A stretch of DNA of 64,000 bases. Origin: Desulfofustis glycolicus DSM 9705 (GTDB taxonomy: Bacteria; Desulfobacterota; Desulfobulbia; Desulfobulbales; Desulfocapsaceae). The position numbers were made by a program, and so were the translations under genes. Each line of letters begins with the position of its first letter. Positions within the stretch are counted from its first letter, which is position 1. Under the pieces are notes generated by a model. The model saw only the letters and a program-made list of their open reading frames with translations, ran no database searches and had not been told where the DNA came from. This document shows, one piece after another, positions 51,682 through 61,230 of this stretch. Where the stretch lies: NCBI RefSeq assembly GCF_900130015.1, contig NZ_FQXS01000016.1:55389-119388 (forward strand), given 5' to 3'.

Positions 51682-52626
51682 ATGCACCTGTTGATCGATA
51701 TCCTGTTGATCGTACTGCCGGTATTTCTGGTGGTCGGTCTCGGCTTTTCCCTGAAAGGTTCCGGCCTCGTCGATGCCGAGTTCCTGTTCCGGCTCAATCG
51801 CCTGATCTATTATGTCGCGCTGCCGGCGCTGCTCTTCTATAAAATCGCCACGGCCGACTTTTCCGCCAGTTTCGACCCCCGCCTGCTGCTCGGCATGGTC
51901 GTCTCGATCTGCACCGTGTTCCTGTGCAGCTACGGCTACACAGTCTTGCGGGGATACTCGCCGGAGGCCCGCGGCGCCTTTACTCAAGGAGCCTTTCGCG
52001 GCAATCTCGCCTATGTCGGGCTGGCGATCGCCTTTAATGCGTATGGTGTCGAAGGCTTTGCCATTGCCGGTATCCTGGTCGGCTTCCTGGTACCGCTGCT
52101 CAACGCCTTGGCCGTATTGTCGCTCCTGTTGCCGCAACGACAGACAAACCACAGTTTCAGCAAGGCCTTCTGGGCATCGCAATTCGTCTTCAATCCGCTC
52201 ATTATCGCTTCATTTGTCGGCATCATCTGGAGTTTTTTCAATCTGCCGTTGCCGCAGGTCGTCGATCGGGCACTCGATATCCTGACCGGCATGTCGCTGC
52301 CGCTCGCCCTGATCTCGATCGGGGCCTCCTTTTCTCCACGAAATCTGCGCGGGGAAGTCGTCAAGGCGGTGCTGGCCAGCGGCATTAAAATAGTCTGGAT
52401 GCCGTTGTTGACGGCCTTCATCCTGCTGTTGCTCGGCATCCGGGGAATGGAACTCGGCGTCGGGGTGGTCCTGGCGGCCAGTCCGACAGCGACCGCCGCC
52501 TATATCATGGCCCAGCAACTCAAGTCGGATGCCGAATTGTCCGGCTCGATCATCATGCTCTCGACGCTGCTGTCCGTGTTCACCTATTCGGCCGCCCTGT
52601 TTTTTCTTCGTTACAGCGGTCTGTAA
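51682..52626 (+). CDS. AEC family (auxin efflux carrier-like) transporter
   Basis: This protein of 314 aa has about ten helices in two inverted five-helix halves, with LNRLIYYVALPALLFYKIA (about residues 36-54) and SPTATAAYIMAQQL near the end, both typical of AEC permeases. The start at 51682 is chosen for homology; the frame opens upstream at 51619. AEC members move organic anions such as malate or amino acids. Divergent from the ornithine cyclodeaminase gene. Confidence 0.85.
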   Translation: MHLLIDILLIVLPVFLVVGLGFSLKGSGLVDAEFLFRLNRLIYYVALPALLFYKIATADFSASFDPRLLLGMVVSICTVFLCSYGYTVLRGYSPEARGAFTQGAFRGNLAYVGLAIAFNAYGVEGFAIAGILVGFLVPLLNALAVLSLLLPQRQTNHSFSKAFWASQFVFNPLIIASFVGIIWSFFNLPLPQVVDRALDILTGMSLPLALISIGASFSPRNLRGEVVKAVLASGIKIVWMPLLTAFILLLLGIRGMELGVGVVLAASPTATAAYIMAQQLKSDAELSGSIIMLSTLLSVFTYSAALFFLRYSGL

Positions 52627-52972
52627 ACGAGGGGAGAACCTCTCCGCTCCTGATTTCCTCGGTCGGGCCAGGTCCCCAACGTCGTCCTTCCGCTTTGCCA
52701 TGGAGCAGGTAATGGGTGCGTGCGCCATTAGTGCCAAGGACGCCGTTTTCCCCGAAGTAGGAGTGGCCGGAAACATCGGGATAGCGATTCCAGTAGGCCT
52801 GTGCCAGCGCAAGTTCGGCCGGGTCCTGGTCGCCGGATCGGGGGGGTGCGTGCCGGTCCGGGTGGAACAGTGGAGAGCCGGCCAGGCCGACCAACCAGGA
52901 TCCGAACGAGACGACACAGATGATGACGATCACCCTGTCGATCCATTTATTACCGTTGGCGCTCACCGGCAC
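52580..52972 (-). CDS. Small membrane-anchored protein with YPDV/HYLLHG repeat unit
   Basis: This 130-aa protein has one membrane helix (about residues 12-32) and then a periplasmic part with YWNRYPDVSGHSYFG... and THYLLHGKAEGRRWG, one copy of a short repeat common in secreted and surface proteins. Its last 47 bases overlap the AEC gene antisense. It may be co-transcribed with the VanZ-like gene upstream. Function unknown. Confidence 0.55.
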   Translation of the reverse strand: MPVSANGNKWIDRVIVIICVVSFGSWLVGLAGSPLFHPDRHAPPRSGDQDPAELALAQAYWNRYPDVSGHSYFGENGVLGTNGARTHYLLHGKAEGRRWGPGPTEEIRSGEVLPSFTDRCNEEKTGRPNR

Positions 52973-53035
52973 TCCTGCGGAACGAGTCTGATCACGATCG
53001 GGACCGGCCGGCGGACTTTGTCCGGTCCGGTCGGG

Positions 53036-53869
53036 TTAATAGAAATGAAACGTGCCGCCATTGGTTAAAAGCGGGTAGAGATTCAGCGGCAGTGAAATGC
53101 TGCCGGCGGCGACGATGCCGTGTCGCCAGGCCGGGGGAAAACGGTGCAGCCAGAGGCCGGCACCACCAACCGCGCCAATCAGCGGCAGCATGGTCCACAG
53201 GGGAATGACCGCATTACGATACCAGGATGCCGGGACCACCAGGGCCAGGACGCCGGCCAGCAGCCAGAGGAGATAGAGTGGTATCAGTCCGGAGCCGGCG
53301 ACTATCGGGTTTGACCGCTCGGGGCCGGCCGGCCGTTGGAACAATGCGCAGGCATGCCAGATCAGGCTGCCGCCGCAGCCGCTCAGCGTGTTGACCAGCA
53401 TGTCGCTGAGTCCATAGGTCCGCGCCGGGTGCAGCCCCTGCAAAAACTCGTCATGGATGCCGAGCAGTGTTGTGAAACAGGCCGAGCAGACCAGCAGCGC
53501 ATGCCCCTGCAGGCGCGGCGCCATGGCAAAACGAACGACCAGGGAGAGAAACATGTATTCGATGACGTGGATTTTTTTTGCCGGCAGATGTGCTTCGGGC
53601 AGCAGCAGTGCGATACAACACAGGCCGATGCCGGTCAACAGCGCTGCTCTGCCGAGCGAGGCACGCTCGCGACGCCTGGAGAAAAAGAGGCAGAGAGCAA
53701 GCAGGATCGCCAGGGTCAACGCGACCGGCAGGCCGGCGATTGTCTTCTCCGGCAGGTGCGCGTTGACCAACTGCCAGACCGGGAACATGCTGACATAGAC
53801 GGGGACGAGCAGCAGGCTCAGCAGGTAGCCGGAAACGGTTTTTGCGGTGGCCTTGTGTTGGCGTGACAT
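53036..53869 (-). CDS. VanZ-like family membrane protein
   Basis: This 277-aa protein has about eight hydrophobic segments and the VanZ-like motif KIHVIEYMFLSLV (about residues 93-105) followed by GIHDEFLQGLHPARTYGLSDMLVNTLSG (about 136-163). VanZ is named from teicoplanin resistance, but most VanZ-like proteins have no known role. It is upstream of the small anchored protein and divergent from the rhodanese gene. Confidence 0.85.
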   Translation of the reverse strand: MSRQHKATAKTVSGYLLSLLLVPVYVSMFPVWQLVNAHLPEKTIAGLPVALTLAILLALCLFFSRRRERASLGRAALLTGIGLCCIALLLPEAHLPAKKIHVIEYMFLSLVVRFAMAPRLQGHALLVCSACFTTLLGIHDEFLQGLHPARTYGLSDMLVNTLSGCGGSLIWHACALFQRPAGPERSNPIVAGSGLIPLYLLWLLAGVLALVVPASWYRNAVIPLWTMLPLIGAVGGAGLWLHRFPPAWRHGIVAAGSISLPLNLYPLLTNGGTFHFY

Positions 53870-54041
53870 CGCTTATCAATGCTTAAATCCGGGATCGGAG
53901 AAGGGGCGCCGGGCACTGGTGATCCTGCACCGCTTTTGACCAAAATAGCCGGTTGCGATCGTCAAGACAACCCTATTGGCGGCAAATCGCAACCATTGCG
54001 GGACCTACGGGCACATGGAGCAGAAATTTTGACCGACAGGG

Positions 54042-54070
54042 CTGACGAGCGGGCGATTTTTCGCTATAAT
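54042..54070 (+). promoter_or_regulatory. Sigma-70 type promoter of rhodanese operon
   Basis: A -35 CTGACG (54042-54047) and a perfect -10 TATAAT (54065-54070) are 17 bases apart. The start point should be near 54077, in the centre of the palindrome that follows. Confidence 0.65.
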
Positions 54071-54085
54071 TGTGTAGATACACAA
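54070..54085. promoter_or_regulatory. Palindromic operator at transcription start
   Basis: TTGTGTA (54070-54076) and TACACAA (54079-54085) are exact reverse complements with a two-base centre, placed right at the expected start point after the -10 box. This is a typical location for a repressor. The regulator is not encoded next to it and is unknown. Confidence 0.65.
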
Positions 54086-54146
54086 AATCACAAAATCATC
54101 GCGGCTTCGTATCAGCCGCAGCCATATCGATGAAGGGAGGGAATCC

Positions 54147-54998
54147 ATGGGTTGGAGACAATTTTTTACCCCGGTGCGGTCGATGAATGCTTCTGAGGCA
54201 AAGGCGTACATTGAGGAACTGGGTGACGAGGGCTTCCAGCTGATCGACGTCCGACAGCCGGCTGAATATCGAGCAAGCCATCTTCCCGGGGCGCGCTTGA
54301 TGCCGGTTGCCGACCTGGGCGAGAGCAGCGGCGATCTCGATCCCGACAAGCCGACCCTGGTCTATTGCGCGATCGGCGGCCGGAGCCGTGTCGCCGCGCA
54401 GATGCTTGCCGGCAAAGGGTTTTCAAAGGTGATCAACATGTCCGGCGGCATCAAGGCCTGGCGAAGCAAAACGGCAGTCGGACCGGAAGACAGCGGGCTC
54501 GAGCTGTTTTCCGGGAACGAGGCACTGACCGAGGTATTGTCCGTCGCCTATGGCCTGGAGACGGCCTTGCTGGAATTTTATGAATCGCTGGCCGGGCAGG
54601 TTGATCGCCAGGACGTCAGGGAGATGTTTCAGCGGCTGGCGGCCATCGAGGCCAAACACCAGCAGCGTATTGTCGACTACTACCGGCAGGCCCGGGGCGG
54701 TGGAGACGATGAGGAAAGCATTGCCGGGCGAGACCTCGGCGACACGCTGGAAGGCGGCCTGACCACCGGGCAGTATCTCGACCTGTATCAGCCTGATCTG
54801 CAGGACGTCGGCGACGTCCTGTCGCTGGCCATGGCCATCGAGGCGCAGGCCCTTGATCTGTATCAGCGGGCGGCCGACCGTGCCGCCACCTCGGAGATGA
54901 AAGAAGCACTGTCGACCATTGCCGGCGAAGAGCGTCAGCATCTCAGACAACTCGGCGAGTTATTCGCCGAACAGACCGGCAGCGGGGAGGGGGCATGA
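54147..54998 (+). CDS. Rhodanese domain fused to ferritin-like domain
   Basis: This 283-aa soluble protein has an N-terminal rhodanese domain (about residues 10-110) with catalytic Cys in YCAIGGRSRV and a C-terminal rubrerythrin/ferritin-like four-helix domain (about 125-275) with Glu and His of EAKHQQR and AGEERQHLRQL for a di-iron site. The fusion suggests handling of sulfane sulfur together with peroxide or redox defence. It overlaps the following flavoprotein gene by four bases. Confidence 0.9.
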   Translation: MGWRQFFTPVRSMNASEAKAYIEELGDEGFQLIDVRQPAEYRASHLPGARLMPVADLGESSGDLDPDKPTLVYCAIGGRSRVAAQMLAGKGFSKVINMSGGIKAWRSKTAVGPEDSGLELFSGNEALTEVLSVAYGLETALLEFYESLAGQVDRQDVREMFQRLAAIEAKHQQRIVDYYRQARGGGDDEESIAGRDLGDTLEGGLTTGQYLDLYQPDLQDVGDVLSLAMAIEAQALDLYQRAADRAATSEMKEALSTIAGEERQHLRQLGELFAEQTGSGEGA

Positions 54999-56107
54999 AT
55001 AAGCGTCTGGTCATAGCCGGCGGCGGTCATGCGCACATGATGACCCTGGCCGGTCTCGGCGACTTTCTCGATCGGGGCTGCGAGGTGACGGTAATCGGGC
55101 CGTCTGAGTATCACTACTACTCCGGGATGGGTCCCGGTATGCTGGGCGGCACCTATCGGCCCGAAGAGATACGCTTTGCCACCAGGGCTCTCACCGAAAA
55201 GCTTGGCGGCACCTTTGTCCGGGCCATGGTCACCGGCATCGATCCGGAGCGGCGCCAGGTCCTGTTGGATTCCGGCGAATCGATCGCCTACGATGTATTA
55301 TCCTGCAACCTCGGCAGCCAGGTGCCGGGCGGTATGGTCGACGGGCCCCTGGACGATATTTTTCTGGTCAAGCCCATCGAGCGGTTGCAGGCCGCCCGGC
55401 GGCGGATCGTCGAGCTCGGCTCGCAACGAGCGATCCATATCGGCGTTGTCGGCGGCGGCCCGTCGGCGGTGGAGATCGCCGGCAATATCTGGAGCATCGG
55501 TCGGCAACCCGGCATGCAGCCGCTGTCGATAACGGTGTTTGCCGGCAGTGGTCTGTTGCCCCACCATCCAGCCGGGGTGCGCCGTCGGGCAGAGGAGTCC
55601 CTGCGCCGGCGGGGCATTACCATCGCGGCCGGGCAACGGGTCAGCGCTATCCGGGCCGGCCGGATTGAAGACGATTCCGGCGTGGTCCATCCCTGCGATA
55701 TCATCTTTGTCGCTGTCGGAGTGCGGCCTGCCCCGCTGTTCGCCGAGTCGGGGCTGCCGGTCGGGCCGGACGGCGGCATGCTCGTCAATTCCTCCCTGCA
55801 GAGTACCGGTTACGAGACGATCTTCGGCGGCGGCGATTGCATTTCATTTCAGGGGCAGTCGCTCGATAAGGTGGGGGTCTACGCGGTGCGCCAGAACCCG
55901 GTGCTGCGCGACAACCTGATGGCCGCGCTGTACGGTGGACCGCTGCAAACGTTCAAGCCGGGCGGCAGCTATCTGCTGATCTTCAATCTCGGTGACGGAA
56001 CCGGGATTTTCTACAAATGGTCGGTGCTCTTCGGCGGTCGCCTGGCCTTCTGGATCAAAGACCGGATCGACCGCCGATTCATGCGGGAGTTCCAGCGTTT
56101 CGAATAG
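54995..56107 (+). CDS. NDH-2/SQR-like FAD-dependent oxidoreductase
   Basis: This 370-aa flavoprotein has an N-terminal FAD motif AGGGHAHMMTLAGL (about residues 7-20), a central second nucleotide-binding GVVGGGPSAVEIAGN (about 151-165) and GGGDCISFQG near 285. It belongs to the NADH dehydrogenase type II/sulfide:quinone reductase superfamily. The Cys pair expected for typical SQR is not evident. It overlaps the rhodanese/ferritin-like gene, so the two likely act together in a sulfur or redox pathway at the membrane surface. Confidence 0.85.
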   Translation: MNKRLVIAGGGHAHMMTLAGLGDFLDRGCEVTVIGPSEYHYYSGMGPGMLGGTYRPEEIRFATRALTEKLGGTFVRAMVTGIDPERRQVLLDSGESIAYDVLSCNLGSQVPGGMVDGPLDDIFLVKPIERLQAARRRIVELGSQRAIHIGVVGGGPSAVEIAGNIWSIGRQPGMQPLSITVFAGSGLLPHHPAGVRRRAEESLRRRGITIAAGQRVSAIRAGRIEDDSGVVHPCDIIFVAVGVRPAPLFAESGLPVGPDGGMLVNSSLQSTGYETIFGGGDCISFQGQSLDKVGVYAVRQNPVLRDNLMAALYGGPLQTFKPGGSYLLIFNLGDGTGIFYKWSVLFGGRLAFWIKDRIDRRFMREFQRFE

Positions 56108-56134
56108 GATTCCGTGACTGGCCGGTCCGCCTGC

Positions 56135-57934
56135 TCACGCCTGGTAGAGGCGCTCGACCTCGTCGTGGAAGGCCGACATGATGTTTTTCCGGCGCAGCTT
56201 CATGGTCGGAGTCAATAAGCCCTGTTCTATGGTCCACGGCCGCAGGGTCAGGTGGATGTCCTTGATCCAGGCGAAACCGGGGAAGTGTTTCAGGCACCCC
56301 TCGATACGGCGCAGCAACATGGCCCGGACGGTCTGGTCGGTCAGCGACGTTTCGTCATCGGGGATACCGATCTGGGCGGCAACCTGTTTCCAGATCTCCG
56401 GGTTGAGGACGGCCAGCACCGTCAGATAAGGGCGTCCCTCGCCGATCACCAGGTTTTGTTCGAACAGCGGGTCGGCGGCGATGGCCGTTTCGACATCGGT
56501 CGGCGAGACCTTCTCACCGTTGCTCAGTACGAGGATCTCTTTCAACCTGCCGGTGATCCGCAGGTGACCATCTTCGATCCGGGCCGTATCGCCGGTATGC
56601 AGCCAGCCGTCAGCGTCGATTACGGCGGCGGTCGCTTCCGGATTGCGCCAGTAGCCGAGCATGACGTTGCTGCCACGGACGAGCAGTTCGTCGTACTCAA
56701 CGTTTTTGGCGGCAATACCCGGCAGCAACGGGCCGACTCCTTCGGGGCGATTGTCTTCCAACCGGTTGACACTGATGATCGGGCTCGTTTCTGTCAGGCC
56801 GTAGCCCTGATAAATCTTGATTCCCAGACCGATCAAGGTGCGTGCCACCTCGAACGAGAGGGCAGCGCCACCGCTAATGACGATGCGCAGCCGGCCGCCG
56901 AGCCGCTCCCGGACCTTGGCGCCGACGAGCCTGTCGAGCACTGGCTGCAGCAGGAATTCGGGTGACCAGTGGGCCCGGTGCTGGCTGTGCAGGTAGCGAC
57001 GCCAGCCGATATCGGCGGCAAGCGTGAACAATTTCTGTTTCAGGGCTGATTCCTGGGAGATCTTGATGCGTACCCTGCTGTGCAGTTTCTCGAAAATTTT
57101 CGGTACTGCGACCAGCACTGTCGGCCTGACTTCGGCCAGATCATCGGAAAGCTGCTGGATTGATCGGGCGTAGGCCACCGTCGCCCCGGCCATCATCGGC
57201 AGATAATAGCCGGCCGTACGTTCGAGCATGTGGGACAATGGCAGAAACGAGAGCAACAGGTCGTCGGGGTATACCGGAATGCAGGAGAGCCCGGCGGCAG
57301 CATTGCCGACGATGTTGCGATGACTGAGCATGACCCCTTTCGGCCGGCCGGTGGTACCGGAGGTGTAGACGATGGTAGCCAGTTCCTCATCGGTCGGCAG
57401 TTCGCCCGCTTCCCGGCCCTCGTCCGGCAGCCAGTCGGCGAGGGCGACGATCCGTTCCGCACCGCTATCTGCTCCGTCTGCTTGCTCGTCGTCGATGGTG
57501 ATAATGCGCTGCAGCATGGGCAGGGCGGTGGTCAGCGAGCTGATTTTCTCCCGGTAGAAGGGACCGGGGCAGAGCAGCACTTTGGCCTCGGTCTGATCGA
57601 CGATATAGGCGATGTTATCCGGCCGATCGTTGGCATAAAGCGGCACGACGATCAGTCCGAGCGACAGGGCCGCCAAGTCGAAACAGACCCAGTTGATGCC
57701 GTTGGGCAGCAAAACCGCCACCCGGTCGCCCCGGTCCAGCGTTTCAGCAAGTAGTCCGGCGCGCCACCGGGCCACCCTGGCTTCTGTCTCCGCCCAACTG
57801 AGGTGGTGCCAGTTGTTGTCGTGCGTATCGAAAAACTGGTAGGCCGGAGCTTCAGGCGAACGGCGAACACGTTCCCGGAACAGGCCCGGGATGCTCAGAG
57901 ACGGTGTGTCGATGATGTCGGGGGGGCGGGGCAT
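56135..57934 (-). CDS. Long-chain fatty acid--CoA ligase (AMP-forming)
   Basis: This 599-aa enzyme has the AMP-binding signature YTSGTTGRPKGVMLSHRN (about residues 189-206), GYGLTETSPIISVN (about 374-387) and the hinge DGWLHTGDTARIEDGHLRITGRLKEILVLSNGEKVSP. These fit FadD/ACSL-type acyl-CoA synthetases. It activates fatty acids with ATP and CoA for breakdown or lipid recycling. The ATG at 57934 has an AGGAGGACC ribosome binding site. It is a single gene facing left. Confidence 0.93.
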   Translation of the reverse strand: MPRPPDIIDTPSLSIPGLFRERVRRSPEAPAYQFFDTHDNNWHHLSWAETEARVARWRAGLLAETLDRGDRVAVLLPNGINWVCFDLAALSLGLIVVPLYANDRPDNIAYIVDQTEAKVLLCPGPFYREKISSLTTALPMLQRIITIDDEQADGADSGAERIVALADWLPDEGREAGELPTDEELATIVYTSGTTGRPKGVMLSHRNIVGNAAAGLSCIPVYPDDLLLSFLPLSHMLERTAGYYLPMMAGATVAYARSIQQLSDDLAEVRPTVLVAVPKIFEKLHSRVRIKISQESALKQKLFTLAADIGWRRYLHSQHRAHWSPEFLLQPVLDRLVGAKVRERLGGRLRIVISGGAALSFEVARTLIGLGIKIYQGYGLTETSPIISVNRLEDNRPEGVGPLLPGIAAKNVEYDELLVRGSNVMLGYWRNPEATAAVIDADGWLHTGDTARIEDGHLRITGRLKEILVLSNGEKVSPTDVETAIAADPLFEQNLVIGEGRPYLTVLAVLNPEIWKQVAAQIGIPDDETSLTDQTVRAMLLRRIEGCLKHFPGFAWIKDIHLTLRPWTIEQGLLTPTMKLRRKNIMSAFHDEVERLYQA

Positions 57935-58278
57935 GGTGGTCCTCCTGAGCGATTTTGGTTAGTTTCGCCGCGGACGCACCGGCTGGGAGCGGGCAGGAGA
58001 TGATATATGCACGAGAAAAGCTCCGAACCGGGTCGTCCGCTTTTCTGATTTCCTGAACGTCATTTCCGCGGCGGCTCAGGGGAGCAGTGTTGCTGGGCCG
58101 CCAACTCTTATCTAACAGATAATATAAGTATCAACACTATTATTTCACGTTGCCTGATTGTTTTCAAAGGATTTTGTTTTACAATGACAGACAATGCGAT
58201 GAAGTATCGTCGGCGCGGCAGAGTCGATTCTTGTTGTCGATGGTGGCTGCGCCACCCCCGGTTCGGCCTGGAGGGATC
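57935..58278. other. Divergent intergenic region acyl-CoA ligase / aminotransferase
   Basis: This 344-base divergent region has an AT-rich stretch with a small inverted repeat TTATCT-AAC-AGATAA (58108-58122), which may mark a promoter or operator. A GGAGGG ribosome binding site lies before the aminotransferase start. No gene is supported. Confidence 0.45.
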
Positions 58279-59436
58279 ATGTTTGAAAAGGATGTGACGC
58301 TTTTTCCCGTCAAGGAGCGGTACTGTTTTCTCAGCCATTGTGCGGTTTCTCCGCTCTATGTCGCGGCCGCTTCGGCTGCCGCCGGTTTCCAGCAGAGTCT
58401 GGTGGAAAGCGGTGTGACCGCGCTGGCCTCCTTCGGTGACTTACTGCCGCGTTTTCGCAACGGTATCGGCTCGTTGCTCGGTACCACGGCAGAAAATATC
58501 TCGTTTGTCCATTCCACGGCCGAGGCGCTCTGCCAGGTGGCCAACGGTTATCCGTTTCAGCCGGGCGACCAGATTGTCAGCTACATCCACGAATATCCAA
58601 GTAATCACTATCCCTGGGCGCTGCAGCAGCGACGCGGCGTTGAATTGATTCTGCTGCCGGATCGCTGTCCGGTCGAGGGGTTCGAGCCGGTCGGCCGGCC
58701 GACCGGCTGGCTGCTCGCCGACCTGGAGAAGGTTTGTGGTCCCCGCACCCGGGTCGTGGCCGTCAGCCACGTCCAGTTTGCCAGCGGGTTTGCCGCCGAT
58801 CTGCAGGAGCTCGGTGCGTTCTGCCGGGAGCGCGGCATCGATCTGATCGTCGATGCCGCCCAGAGTCTTGGTTGTCTGCCGATTTACCCGGAGTCCTGGA
58901 ACATCGCTGCGGTTGCCGCCTCGGGCTGGAAGTGGCTGATGGGGCCGAAGGGTGCCGCGGTACTGTATACCGATCCTCGCCTGCGGGAGAAAATTTCACC
59001 GGTACTGGCCGGTCCGGGCATGATGCAGCAGCAATTCGATTATCTCGATCATCGCTGGAATCCGTTTGGTGACGGCAGGCTGTTCGAATATTCGACCATT
59101 GCCTGGGACCACGTCGCCGCTTTTGCGGTCATCGCCGAGGATATTTTCAGCCGTTACCCGATTGAGTCCATCCGCGACGAGGTCTTCCGGCTCCAGGACC
59201 TGTTCCTGCAGCGCCTGGACCGGCAGCGCTACCGGCCACTGCTCTTCGACCGGTCCCATCGATCGGGGATCATCAGCCTCGCGGTGGACGGGGACGCCGT
59301 TCAACTGGCGCGTAAACTTGTCCGGGAGACCGTTATCGTCACCGAGCGCGCCGGCTATCTGCGGGTTGCGCCCCATTTTTATCTCGACGATGAACAGCTC
59401 GTCCAGGCGGCAGACACATTCAACCGCATTACCTGA
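58279..59436 (+). CDS. Class V aminotransferase-fold protein
   Basis: This 385-aa protein has the class V PLP fold: HSTAEALCQVANGY near residue 75, VAVSHVQFASGFAADL near 160, DAAQSLG for the PLP ring and SGWKWLMGPKGAAVLY (about 215-230) with the PLP-binding Lys. It may be a cysteine desulfurase-like or isopenicillin-epimerase-like enzyme; a catalytic Cys of SufS type is not clear. The start at 58279 is chosen for its GGAGGG site. It precedes an SDR gene by 32 bases. Confidence 0.85.
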   Translation: MFEKDVTLFPVKERYCFLSHCAVSPLYVAAASAAAGFQQSLVESGVTALASFGDLLPRFRNGIGSLLGTTAENISFVHSTAEALCQVANGYPFQPGDQIVSYIHEYPSNHYPWALQQRRGVELILLPDRCPVEGFEPVGRPTGWLLADLEKVCGPRTRVVAVSHVQFASGFAADLQELGAFCRERGIDLIVDAAQSLGCLPIYPESWNIAAVAASGWKWLMGPKGAAVLYTDPRLREKISPVLAGPGMMQQQFDYLDHRWNPFGDGRLFEYSTIAWDHVAAFAVIAEDIFSRYPIESIRDEVFRLQDLFLQRLDRQRYRPLLFDRSHRSGIISLAVDGDAVQLARKLVRETVIVTERAGYLRVAPHFYLDDEQLVQAADTFNRIT

Positions 59437-59468
59437 TCGGTGTTCAACGATACTCACAGGAGGACCTC

Positions 59469-60224
59469 ATGGAAAAAACCATATTGATCACCGGGGCCAC
59501 GGCAGGGTTTGGCCGGGCCTGCGCCGAATTCTTTGCCGACAAAGGCTGGAAACTGGTTTTGACCGGCCGGCGTACCGAGCGACTGGAAGAACTGGCCGAC
59601 CGGCTCGGTCGGGAACGGACCCATATCGTTTGCTTTGATGTCCGCGATCGCCGGGCGGTTGAGCAGGCCATTGACGGATTACCGGACGGTTTCGCCCGTA
59701 TCGATGTGCTGGTCAACAACGCCGGGCTGGCGCTCGGTATGAGCAAGGCGCACGAAGCGGACCTGGACGATTGGGAGACCATGGTCGACACCAATATCAA
59801 AGGCCTGCTCTATATGACGAGAAAGTTGCTGCCCAGCATGGTTCTGCGTAACGCAGGCCATATCGTCAATGTCGGCTCGGTAGCCGGTGATCATGCCTAT
59901 CCCGGCGTCAACATCTATGGTGCCAGCAAGGCTTTTGTCAGCCTGTTCAGCGACGGGCTGAAGGCCGATGTGCTCGGCACCGCCGTCCGGGTCACCAACA
60001 TCGAGCCAGGCCTGGCAGAAACAGAGTTTTCCAAGGTCCGGTTCAAAGGGGATGAAAGCAAGGCAGACGCCGTCTATCAGGGGCTGCAGCCGCTGGCCGC
60101 TAGAGATATTGCCGAGGCGATCTATTGGGCAGTGGATCGGCCGGCCCATGTCAATATCAACCGTATCGAACTGATGCCGATCTGCCAGAGCTGCGGGCCG
60201 TTTCTGCTTCATCGAGATGGGTAA
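59469..60224 (+). CDS. SDR family oxidoreductase, YdfG-like
   Basis: This 251-aa short-chain dehydrogenase has the cofactor motif ITGATAGFG (about residues 6-14), NNAGLALG (about 81-88), catalytic Ser in VNVGSVAG and catalytic YGASKAF (Tyr and Lys, about 153-159). The LTGRRTERLEEL loop after strand 2 suggests NADP preference, like YdfG, which oxidises 3-hydroxy acids and serine-type substrates. It is downstream of the aminotransferase gene, so both may serve one pathway. Confidence 0.9.
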   Translation: MEKTILITGATAGFGRACAEFFADKGWKLVLTGRRTERLEELADRLGRERTHIVCFDVRDRRAVEQAIDGLPDGFARIDVLVNNAGLALGMSKAHEADLDDWETMVDTNIKGLLYMTRKLLPSMVLRNAGHIVNVGSVAGDHAYPGVNIYGASKAFVSLFSDGLKADVLGTAVRVTNIEPGLAETEFSKVRFKGDESKADAVYQGLQPLAARDIAEAIYWAVDRPAHVNINRIELMPICQSCGPFLLHRDG

Positions 60225-60364
60225 AACTGAGGATCTTACCGTTTTGTCAGGCGGATAGAGGAGCGGTGGGAAGGCCTGTCAAGAAGGACACGGTTCCATC
60301 CGGCCGTTTCCGATAATGCGAAATAATGCCGTGCGGTTTTGGGGTGCCCGGCGAGGGAGGAGAC

Positions 60365-61189
60365 ATGAAGAAGGGACACGGAGTGCTGTTCCTGTTGGCG
60401 CTGGTCCTGCTGTTGCCAAGCGGATTGCTGGCCAACCCCTGGGAAATGAAGCTGCCGTTTGCTGAAGCCACCATTACCTATGAGTTGAGTGGCATGGAAA
60501 CCGGCGAGGAAGTGCTCTATATCAAGGACCACGGCCGGCGAACGGCCACCTATCGCACCGCCAGCACCTCGATGTTCGGCATGACCATGAAAAACAGGAC
60601 GGTGGAAATTATCGACTCGGATTGGGTCTACACCTTTGATCTTCAGGAGCAGACGGGGACCAAATCGATCAATCCCCAGAAACTGATGATCGAGGAGTTC
60701 AGCAAACTTTCCGAGGAAGAGCGGAAATCAGTCGAAAAGAATGCCGAGACCATGGGCACCTCAATGATGCAGGGGATGCAGGGTACCGTCGAGCCAAAGG
60801 CCCGGGAGATCCTCGGCTACCCGTGCGACAAGTCGACCATGATGGGAGTTACCGTTTACTCGATTCACGGCTCCTCCATTCCGTTGCTGACCGATTCGAA
60901 CATGATGGGCATTTCGATGAAGAGCACGGCTACCGCGATCAGCGAGGATCCTGTCGACGAGAAGCATTTCCAGTTCCCGGATAGCATTGAACCCCAGCCC
61001 GACCCCGAAGCTGATCGGATGGCCCAGATCATGGCCGAGCAGACCCTGGCCATGCTCAAAGATCCGGAAGCCTTCAAAAAGGAAAACAAGTCATTGCTCG
61101 GGCCGCAGGATCAGGGCGACATTTCTCCGGAAGATCAGCAGCAAATGGAAGAGGCGCTGAATACTCTGAAAGGGCTCTTCGGAAACTGA
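60365..61189 (+). CDS. Secreted DUF4412-like protein
   Basis: This 274-aa protein has a signal peptide (residues 1-22, ending GLLAN), then a beta-rich domain with repeated mention of Met-rich segments (TSMFGMTMKNRTVEI, GTSMMQGMQG) and an acidic helical C-terminus. It resembles DUF4412/lipoprotein-localisation-like periplasmic proteins. The start at 60365 follows GGGAGGAG. It is followed by a terminator, then mntP. Function unknown. Confidence 0.65.
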   Translation: MKKGHGVLFLLALVLLLPSGLLANPWEMKLPFAEATITYELSGMETGEEVLYIKDHGRRTATYRTASTSMFGMTMKNRTVEIIDSDWVYTFDLQEQTGTKSINPQKLMIEEFSKLSEEERKSVEKNAETMGTSMMQGMQGTVEPKAREILGYPCDKSTMMGVTVYSIHGSSIPLLTDSNMMGISMKSTATAISEDPVDEKHFQFPDSIEPQPDPEADRMAQIMAEQTLAMLKDPEAFKKENKSLLGPQDQGDISPEDQQQMEEALNTLKGLFGN

Positions 61190-61230
61190 TCTCCTCCCGT
61201 TTCAGTCCAACGGGGAACACCGATATGCAT

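Larger units (their letters stand above)
53870..54146. other. Divergent intergenic region with promoter and operator
   Basis: This region separates the VanZ-like gene (left) from the rhodanese/ferritin-like gene (right). It carries a plus-strand promoter (54042-54070) overlapping a palindromic operator (54070-54085). Nothing else is clear. Confidence 0.5.

Noticed and set aside
54029..54070. TTGACC with TATAAT as a promoter for the rhodanese operon
   Set aside because: The spacing is 30 bases, too long. CTGACG at 54042 with 17-base spacing is a better -35.
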